A model generated the notes under the pieces. It did no database searches. It saw nothing but the letters and a program-made list of their open reading frames with translations, and had not been told where the DNA came from. Of a DNA stretch of 49,632 bases, positions 43,748-49,632 are shown piece by piece. Where the stretch lies: positions 1-49,632 of the forward strand of contig QHWY01000093.1 in NCBI GenBank assembly GCA_003223875.1, read 5' to 3'. The DNA is from Acidobacteriota bacterium (GTDB taxonomy: Bacteria > Acidobacteriota > Terriglobia > 20CM-2-55-15). Both the position numbers and the translations under genes were made by a program. Every line of letters starts with the position of its first letter. The stretch's first letter is position 1.

Positions 43748-45184
43748 TTAGATGCTCGGTTCCTCTTCCGGCGGTGGGAGAGTTTTCTTCTTCGCGCGTT
43801 TGCTGGTCAAACCAGCGGATTTGCGCGGGGCAACAGTCTTACGTTTGATCCCGCTGGAACTTCGGTGCTTGCGAACTGGCGTTTCCTCGGCGACCGCCGT
43901 AGGCGTCAAAAGGGGTTCTGCAGATTCTGGTTGCGCTTCGCCGATCTCTTCAGGAAAAGTTAACGACGATTGTGGCTTCGGTTCCTCGGTCTGCACGTGT
44001 TCTTCCACATCATATGGAACCGCCGGCTGCTCGACGAGGGGGGCCTCCTCGACGCGGGTCATGGAAGCGCGCTGGAGCTGAGACAGCAACGTACCCGGAA
44101 ATACTCGCAAGACGCCTTGACGGTTGCGCTCCAAACGCAGCAGACCGGCGCGTTGTGCGTGACGTACGGCTTCAAGAAAGCTGTGAAAGCCGTAACGATG
44201 TTCATCGAATGCCGGTGACGAATTTTTGATGAATTGTTTTACGTTCCGCAAGTACATCGGCCAATGGGGCGTAATCGGCGACTTTTGAAACGCCTCCTGC
44301 ATCGCGCGGACACCTTCTTCTGCCTGCACCGGCGTTGGTGCGGCGGCAGCAGGGGAATGTTCCGCAGATTGTCCGTTCCCTGACGCTTCCGCGATTTCTC
44401 GCTCGGGCTCCTCAGACTCTGGTTGGCCTTGTTCTTTTAATTCGACCAGGAGACTGCGGTCGACTTGTTTCAGCTTCACATAACCGGCGGCGGCCATCTT
44501 TTCGATGAAGTCTCGAAAAGTGCTGGCGCCATAATCGCGTTCCGAAAATGTCGAGTCGAGTTGAAGAAGCGTGCTCTTCAGCAGGCCGAGTTGTGGAGAA
44601 ACCTCACGGTCCGTCAAAACCTTCAGGGCACGCCGCACAAGAGGAAACGCTTTGGAAAGATCGCCGTCGCTCACAGTCCGACTGCGCTCGGCCTGCCTGC
44701 GTTGCCCGGCTTGCGGACCGATCAGGTTCTCGTAAGCGATGAACTCATGACAGTTCTTTTGAAGAATCGCGCTCGTAAAATTGCGACCGCCAACGACGAG
44801 CACTTTCTTGTCGTATTGTTTCAGCTTTTCGACAAGGGCAATGAAATCGCTATCGCCGCCGACAATAACAAAGGCATTGATGTGGTTCCGCGTGAATGCC
44901 ATCTCCAGCGCGTCTAGGGCCAGGTTAATGTCGGCTCCGTTCTTGTCGCCGCCGGGCGTCAAATTCCGCTGCACCATCTGGATCGCGTGCTGAGTCATGC
45001 TGCGGCTATGTTCGCCTGCGCGCTTCCAGTCTCCATAGGCGATCTTGGTAACGACTTCGCCGCGTTCTTTTATAGCCTCGAGAACCGCACCGATATCGAA
45101 GTGGCGATTGAGAGTGCTTTTTACCCCAATCTCGATATTGTCAAAGTCGACAAATACAGCGATCTTTAAACGATCCTCTACCAA
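43748..45184 (-). CDS. NYN-domain (LabA-like) protein with two LOTUS domains
   Basis: A 478-residue protein. The N-terminus is a NYN/PIN-like nuclease domain (KIAVFVDFDNIEIGV with Asp13, Asp15, Asn16; later VIVGGDSDFIALVEKLKQY). Two OST-HTH/LOTUS modules follow, about 168-245 and 300-375 (YGFHSFLEAV), then a Lys/Arg-rich tail (HRSSSGIKRKTVAPRKSAG). In eukaryotes LOTUS domains bind RNA, often G-rich or quadruplex forms; bacterial NYN-LOTUS proteins are predicted RNA-processing enzymes. The start is a TTG at 45184. The gene lies downstream of the cysteine-rich gene, with a repeat between, and both could act on RNA. Confidence 0.88.
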   Translation of the reverse strand: MVEDRLKIAVFVDFDNIEIGVKSTLNRHFDIGAVLEAIKERGEVVTKIAYGDWKRAGEHSRSMTQHAIQMVQRNLTPGGDKNGADINLALDALEMAFTRNHINAFVIVGGDSDFIALVEKLKQYDKKVLVVGGRNFTSAILQKNCHEFIAYENLIGPQAGQRRQAERSRTVSDGDLSKAFPLVRRALKVLTDREVSPQLGLLKSTLLQLDSTFSERDYGASTFRDFIEKMAAAGYVKLKQVDRSLLVELKEQGQPESEEPEREIAEASGNGQSAEHSPAAAAPTPVQAEEGVRAMQEAFQKSPITPHWPMYLRNVKQFIKNSSPAFDEHRYGFHSFLEAVRHAQRAGLLRLERNRQGVLRVFPGTLLSQLQRASMTRVEEAPLVEQPAVPYDVEEHVQTEEPKPQSSLTFPEEIGEAQPESAEPLLTPTAVAEETPVRKHRSSSGIKRKTVAPRKSAGLTSKRAKKKTLPPPEEEPSI

Positions 45185-45210
45185 TAACTAAAACCCCCAA
45201 CGAAAAGCAT

Positions 45211-45265
45211 AGCTACAAAAAGGAACAAAAATCACAAAAAGTTCTTTCTCAGTCTTTGGCAGCTA
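45211..45265. repeat. ACAAAAAG intergenic repeat, copy 3
   Basis: Begins AGCTACAAAAAGGAACAAAA and ends TTTGGCAGCTA, with a run of CACAAAAAGTTCTTTC between. Its right CTA is the stop codon of the next minus-strand gene. Copies at 18528 and 29484 share the left end almost exactly. It sits in tandem, not convergent, position here. Confidence 0.7.
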
Positions 45266-45736
45266 TTTTTTGAAAAGATTGTCGAATGCGCTGCGAGCGT
45301 CGGCCGGTTTTATGGAAGGCGTGCCGCTAGTCGCGCCACCGGAATCCCGCGTTTCTCGCTCGATGGATGTACGAGCCATGAAAAACTCGCAACGATTGCG
45401 AAGGTCCTTCTTTGTGATGCGTTCAGAAATATCTTGCGTGCACTCAAACCGCGCAGCCGTGTCGAAATGACGGCAATTCTTACAAGACCGAAGATCAGCT
45501 TTACACTTCGGACACTGACTTTCGAAAGTGATCTCGACCGGCGGCGGGACGATCGTTCCGCACAGCGCGCACCGCAGTACTTCTTGAAAGCTCGGCATCT
45601 TCATCGGACGCGGCGCTTCTCTGGCCTTTGATCCGCGCGGTCCGCCTTTGGCTTTTTCGCGCGGTTTTTCACGTTCGCCTTCGCCTGCTTCGCGGTGATT
45701 ATCCATGTAGCCGCGCGAGCCGTATTTTCGTTCCAT
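45263..45736 (-). CDS. Cysteine-rich zinc-ribbon protein
   Basis: A 157-residue protein. The first third is very basic (EREKPREKAKGGPRGSKARE). The middle has pairs of cysteines, ALCGT, QCPKCKAD and CKNCRHF, with later Cys in FECTQD and RCEFF, as in a zinc-ribbon/zinc-knuckle arrangement. The C-terminus is low-complexity. A basic tail plus zinc ribbons suggests nucleic-acid binding. It lies upstream of the NYN-LOTUS gene on the same strand, separated by the repeat, and its stop is provided by that repeat. No ribosome-binding site is obvious at 45736. Not a recognised named family. Confidence 0.75.
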   Translation of the reverse strand: MERKYGSRGYMDNHREAGEGEREKPREKAKGGPRGSKAREAPRPMKMPSFQEVLRCALCGTIVPPPVEITFESQCPKCKADLRSCKNCRHFDTAARFECTQDISERITKKDLRNRCEFFMARTSIERETRDSGGATSGTPSIKPADARSAFDNLFKK

Positions 45737-45801
45737 AGGGATGATTTAGAAGAAGGAGACCCCTGTGTTCGTCAATTGATACGTTGAGCATACCATTTAG
45801 G

Positions 45802-48513
45802 TTACAAATTGTCGCCAGAAAGCGTTATGACTTCTTTCCGCAACGCGTTAGTAATTGCTCCATAAGGATCGCCAGCTTGCCGGAAAGCCCGAGGATCGAT
45901 TGGCTTTCCGAAATGGAATTCGACGGGATGCAATCGGAAACTGCCGCCACGCGGCCAAGCTTCGAATGTTCCCCGAATTCCCACAGGAACGATGGGAACT
46001 CCTAGCTCGAGCGCTAGGATCGCGGCGCCTTTCTTGAACTCTTGAACATCGCCATCGATTGAACGAGTGCCCTCTGGGAAAATGAGCAGGACACGGCCGT
46101 GCTTTAGGCCCACGGCACCAAGCTGCATCGCACGAATGAGATTGACGTTCGGATCAATCGCGACAATGTTGCACACCTTGGCGAGACGACGTGAAAACGC
46201 GTTTTCCCAATAATCACTGTAGCCGTGGATGAACATGTTGTAGATGACACGGCGGGGTAGAATTGAGGCAAGGAGAGGACCGTCAAGAAACGATGCGTGA
46301 TTTGGGCAAATGAGGAAAGGCAATCTCTGCGGCAAATTTTCCAAACCGTAATATCGCAAGCGGAAAAGGATTCGTGATAACAGTTTCAACATTCGCATGG
46401 TAAGAAAAACAAGCGGATCGAGAAGAGGCTTTTTTTGGAGAACATAATGCCGATACAACTCATCGCCGGGCGGCACGCTGAGGATCTCGTTCCAAGTCCG
46501 GCCACCTCCGGAATCTGCCACCGCTGCGGCCTCGAAAGCGTTTATTAATTCACCGAGCGTAAATATCCGGGCAGCGTCGTGGTCGGCGACATGCACGCCA
46601 AGGCGCGCCTCCGCCAAAGCCAGAAGTTCGACGCGGCTTAGCGAATCGAAACCGAGATCTAGCTCGATGTTCATTGCGGGATCAAGCGGACCTATATCAG
46701 GTTTCGCTTCGCGGAGGAGCCTAGCGAAAGTGGCGCCCGCCTTTCCCTTAAAGCGCGGATGGTCTTCGCCGGTAGGCGGCGCCGGTTTTGCGGCCTTCAT
46801 TTTTTGTCGCTCCAATTCCTCCTGTTGGATCTCAAAGCGTTTTAACTTGCGAGTCACGGTACGAGGAAACGGCTCGTTGCGGACCGAAAGCGAGTGAATG
46901 CGGTAATACGTCGGTACCTGCTTTGATAGATTCTCAATGTCGAATCGGATCATCTCCATAATGGCGGTTTGTCCGCGGCGGCGAAATTCGTCCATTTCTG
47001 GGACAACAATGGCATGGAGAACTTCGCCCGCCGGAGCGTGGTCGTCCTCAGGAATTCCGACGATGCAGATCTCTTTGATGAAAGGCGACTGCGCGTAGTG
47101 CGTTTCGAGTTCTTCGGGATACACGTTCTTCCCGTTTGCCAGCACGATTACATCTTTGCTGCGGCCGGTGATCGAGAGAGAGCCATCTTCATCAATAAAG
47201 CCGAGATCCCCTGTAAGCAACCAACCATCGTGGATTACTTCCGAGGTCTCGTCTGGCGCCCGGTAGTATCCCTTCATCAACACAGGACCTCGGATCCATA
47301 CTTCACCGACCCCTTCGTCATTCGGCGAATCGATTCGGACAGTCACACCGCGAAGTGGTATCCCAACTGTTCCGATGTGATTGTCACCGATTGGCGTGAT
47401 CGTTGCCGCAGCGGACGTCTCGGTTAATCCATAGGCCTGCAGCATCGTATATCCGAGGTCATGAAGATCCTGCGCAACACGTATATCGAACTGCGAGCCC
47501 CCACTGGCGAGCAACAACAAGTCTGGGCCGATCGCGTCGTGAATTTTGGAGAAAAGTTTGCGGCGAACAGCCGGCCTGTTGATACGTGTGGCAATCGCTT
47601 TCATCGAACGAAACAAGATTCGCATGGGAAACGGCCGCGACTCCACTTGCGAAAAGATGCGCTTGTGAAGGAGGTAAAAAAACTGAGGAACACAAACGAA
47701 GAGCGTGATGCGGTGGCGGTGAAACGTATCAATGATCCGCTGCGGCGAGATCGAATCTAGAAATACGACGGCGGCTCCCGCGCACAAAGGTCCGAGAGCG
47801 TTCGCGATGAGCGGAAGGACGTGTGAGAAGGGCAGGACCGAAAGAATACGATGATTCGGAGTAATTTCGAGCAACTCGATGGCGCCACGAATTTCGTGGT
47901 TCAAATTGTCGAAGGTAAGTTCCACGCCCTTCGGGTTTCCGGTGGTCCCTGACGTGTAAACAATAATTGCGGTATGACTTCCCTCCTCATCTAAGGAAGG
48001 ATGGCGCCGGCAAGCGCCGGTGTCGTGCCGGTCCAAAATTGGATCGTTCAACTGAGCCGGCGAGCTCAGTGCGCACCCCAAGGTATTGGCGACCGCCTCC
48101 GCCTTTTCCCAGTTTTGCTCGTCCGCAACGATCATCTTGCAGCCGGCATGCTGTGCGATAAGACGAAGCGAATTTTCCGGGAGAGTTGTTGCCAGCGGCA
48201 CCGTTACAGCGCCGATCTTCATGGCGCCTAACAACACGAATACCCACTGGGGAATATTCTCCATGAGGACGCCAACCTTCTCACCGCAGTGAATGCCGTG
48301 CTGCTCGAAGCCAATCAGCATAGCGTTTACGTGATCGAGCACATCGGAGTAACCGTACTCCTCAACCCGGTCCCGGCGGTCTACTGCGAATGCCAATTGG
48401 TTCGGTGATCGCTCGGCCCAGTCCTCGAGCCGATCGAAGATCCAGCGCGCGGGCAAATCGCGGGCAACTGGAGGGCCCGAAATCTCGGTGAGAAACGCCA
48501 TACGCGCTAGCAT
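45802..48513 (-). CDS. Fused acyl-AMP ligase, acyl carrier protein and lysophospholipid acyltransferase
   Basis: A 903-residue three-part enzyme. Residues 20-560 are an AMP-forming acyl ligase (IIVYTSGTTGNPKGVEL near 183-199; LTGDLGFIDEDGSLSITGRS). Residues about 590-670 are an acyl carrier domain with the phosphopantetheine Ser in LDLGFDSLSRVELL. From about 700 to 870 a PlsC-type acyltransferase has CPNHASFLDG (HxxxxD) and FPEGTRSIDG. Such proteins can activate a fatty acid, hold it on their own carrier and pass it to a lysolipid. The ATG at 48513 or an in-frame ATG at 48501 may be used; both lie in the hairpin at 48496. Confidence 0.92.
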   Translation of the reverse strand: MLARMAFLTEISGPPVARDLPARWIFDRLEDWAERSPNQLAFAVDRRDRVEEYGYSDVLDHVNAMLIGFEQHGIHCGEKVGVLMENIPQWVFVLLGAMKIGAVTVPLATTLPENSLRLIAQHAGCKMIVADEQNWEKAEAVANTLGCALSSPAQLNDPILDRHDTGACRRHPSLDEEGSHTAIIVYTSGTTGNPKGVELTFDNLNHEIRGAIELLEITPNHRILSVLPFSHVLPLIANALGPLCAGAAVVFLDSISPQRIIDTFHRHRITLFVCVPQFFYLLHKRIFSQVESRPFPMRILFRSMKAIATRINRPAVRRKLFSKIHDAIGPDLLLLASGGSQFDIRVAQDLHDLGYTMLQAYGLTETSAAATITPIGDNHIGTVGIPLRGVTVRIDSPNDEGVGEVWIRGPVLMKGYYRAPDETSEVIHDGWLLTGDLGFIDEDGSLSITGRSKDVIVLANGKNVYPEELETHYAQSPFIKEICIVGIPEDDHAPAGEVLHAIVVPEMDEFRRRGQTAIMEMIRFDIENLSKQVPTYYRIHSLSVRNEPFPRTVTRKLKRFEIQQEELERQKMKAAKPAPPTGEDHPRFKGKAGATFARLLREAKPDIGPLDPAMNIELDLGFDSLSRVELLALAEARLGVHVADHDAARIFTLGELINAFEAAAVADSGGGRTWNEILSVPPGDELYRHYVLQKKPLLDPLVFLTMRMLKLLSRILFRLRYYGLENLPQRLPFLICPNHASFLDGPLLASILPRRVIYNMFIHGYSDYWENAFSRRLAKVCNIVAIDPNVNLIRAMQLGAVGLKHGRVLLIFPEGTRSIDGDVQEFKKGAAILALELGVPIVPVGIRGTFEAWPRGGSFRLHPVEFHFGKPIDPRAFRQAGDPYGAITNALRKEVITLSGDNL

Positions 48514-48526
48514 AGCGCGTATGGCG
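48496..48526. promoter_or_regulatory. Perfect 14-bp hairpin over the start of the acyl-ligase fusion
   Basis: CGCCATACGCGCTA (48496-48509) pairs perfectly with TAGCGCGTATGGCG (48513-48526) around three bases. On the transcript the first ATG lies partly in the loop and the second in the 3' arm, and no ribosome-binding site is seen before either. The structure could mask initiation (thermosensor or regulator-controlled), or simply terminate the upstream gene whose stop lies 6 bp away. No T-run follows. Confidence 0.6.
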
Positions 48527-48531
48527 CGAGG

Positions 48532-49632
48532 CTAATACGGCAGAATCCTAAAGCTGAGAACCTTCAGTGGCCTAGTGCTTGTGTAGGTAGGCGGCGGCAC
48601 TGCGGTCATCAGATTAGTAGCGAGACAATGATCGTACTGGACGCCGTTGCCCCCTCCACCGTTCCAGTGAAAGGTTGGCGAGCCTATGGCGTTTAGCAAA
48701 TTGTGGGAACCATCCCAGATCTTAGCAACAATAATACTTCCAGTAATCTGTCCGTTGCCGCCGCCGCTGAACTGGACGTTACCGTCGCCGATGACGAATA
48801 TCAACCCATTCCAACTAAAATTTCCTGACATCGTCAACGTACCGGTTACCACCAAAATACCATTGCCGGTATTGTTCCCACCCAAATTCAAATCTCCATC
48901 CACGTATGTGATCGAGCTTTTTGTCGTACTGGACGGATTGAAGCTACCCACGTTGGAGGCATCATAGTGCTGCGCCCCGGGGGCGTTGTAGATTGCGCCG
49001 ATTACAGACGACAATCCATCAGGCGTCGTCATGGTTTCACCCAGCGAGGCGAAACCGTTTTGCACGGAAGGCGTTCCGCCTGAGCCGGTGTAGTGATCCG
49101 GCCTCGGGAGTGAATCCTTGACCGTCTCGACAGAATTTGTTGGAGGATTGGCATTCGGATCGTCAAAGCCGTCGATTGCCGGATGGTCGGCCTCCTGTAC
49201 TCCCCCGCAGCTATTGGCATCATTGCCCTTAATTCTGAAGTTGTCGGAGTTCGGCATCGCATCGACTGACGGATTCGGGCCATCGAGCGTCAGTGCTCCG
49301 CCAAGTGCAAAGCCCAGGACGGGACTGGCGACCTCCATCTGCAACATCGAACGCGCGCCCGTCGCTGTTTGCGCAAGGGACGTCACGAGCCAGACCTTAC
49401 CGAATTTGGTTCCTCCACTGATCTGCGAAGTCGCCGTGGCGCCGGAACCCCCGCCACCGGTAATCGTCACCGTCGGATTCGCGGTGTAACCTGAACCCGC
49501 GTTGTTGATGTCGATGTGATCGACGTAGTAGGTTCCGCTTGGCATCGTAGAGAGAGTGGCGGTCGCGGCCGCACCGGAACCGCCGCCACCACTAAAACTG
49601 ACTGTCGGGGGGGTGCTGTAACCTGTTCCACC
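48532..49632 (-). CDS. PilX-like surface/pilus-associated protein, 5' end beyond window
   Basis: At least 366 residues, open through the right edge of the window. Near the edge are tandem motifs of the [20 protein letters not shown] type. The middle is an acidic, low-complexity region. The C-terminal part ([20 protein letters not shown], then [13 protein letters not shown]) reads like the beta-helix-forming end of acidobacterial PilX/DUF7305-type proteins that accompany type IV pili. The protein ends ILPY. The GGGGSG repeats may be unstable by slippage. Its start and any pilin neighbours lie beyond the window. Confidence 0.72.
   Translation of the reverse strand, partial: GGTGYSTPPTVSFSGGGGSGAAATATLSTMPSGTYYVDHIDINNAGSGYTANPTVTITGGGGSGATATSQISGGTKFGKVWLVTSLAQTATGARSMLQMEVASPVLGFALGGALTLDGPNPSVDAMPNSDNFRIKGNDANSCGGVQEADHPAIDGFDDPNANPPTNSVETVKDSLPRPDHYTGSGGTPSVQNGFASLGETMTTPDGLSSVIGAIYNAPGAQHYDASNVGSFNPSSTTKSSITYVDGDLNLGGNNTGNGILVVTGTLTMSGNFSWNGLIFVIGDGNVQFSGGGNGQITGSIIVAKIWDGSHNLLNAIGSPTFHWNGGGGNGVQYDHCLATNLMTAVPPPTYTSTRPLKVLSFRILPY

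Overview
The window looks like a chromosomal stretch from an Acidobacteriota-type soil bacterium of moderate GC. This is inferred from gene content, not from a marker gene. The strongest hints are a large Oar-like TonB-dependent receptor with an N-terminal carboxypeptidase-regulatory domain, a cytochrome c/copper monooxygenase-like protein beside it, GTP-type PEP carboxykinase, paired M16 peptidases, and several dispersed palindromic repeats of the kind common in that phylum. No rRNA, tRNA, CRISPR array, insertion sequence or prophage was recognised.

Left part (1-13083). After an OFA-type MFS transporter and a run of small proteins (RRM RNA-binding protein, basic protein, zinc ribbon, outer-membrane barrel), positions 4643-12239 hold a compact catabolic island. 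It contains a GlcG/HbpS-like protein (divergent), an extradiol-type VOC dioxygenase, a cupin, an SDR dehydrogenase, a Rieske oxygenase, an alpha/beta hydrolase, a ThDP-dependent enzyme and an aldehyde dehydrogenase. From the cupin to the dehydrogenase the genes are nearly contiguous or overlapping, so they read as one oxidative pathway, probably for an aromatic compound. The substrate cannot be read from the sequence. An FRG-domain protein follows, its start lying in a small repeat.

Middle (13096-29486). A decayed TPR gene precedes the Oar-like receptor and the periplasmic cytochrome c/copper protein. Next come a solitary DGQHR-domain protein and an RND efflux pair (adaptor, pump) with a nested dyad in its promoter region. 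A translationally coupled pair follows, a zinc metallopeptidase plus a D-Ala-D-Ala ligase-like ATP-grasp enzyme. Then come pyrE overlapping a matrixin-like protease, and pckG.

Right part (29567-49632). An ilvN-ilvC-ilvB operon is divergent from fabI across a near-perfect 22-bp palindrome. Beyond it lie a radical SAM/SPASM protein whose C-terminus is written by a repeat, a PAS-PAS-GAF histidine kinase, two decayed gene remnants, an M16 peptidase pair, a ferredoxin-MBL fusion, a PPOX-type flavoprotein, an HD-GYP/GGDEF protein, a NYN-LOTUS protein, a cysteine-rich protein, and an AMP-ligase/ACP/acyltransferase fusion. The window ends in the 3' part of a pilus-associated (PilX-like) protein.

The most notable signals are the catabolic island, the metallopeptidase/ATP-grasp pair, a hairpin over the start of the acyl-ligase fusion, and a small repeat family (18528, 29484, 45211) whose TAG/CTA ends supply stop codons to neighbouring genes. 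There are also three gene remnants, at least two of which look like internal-deletion fossils.
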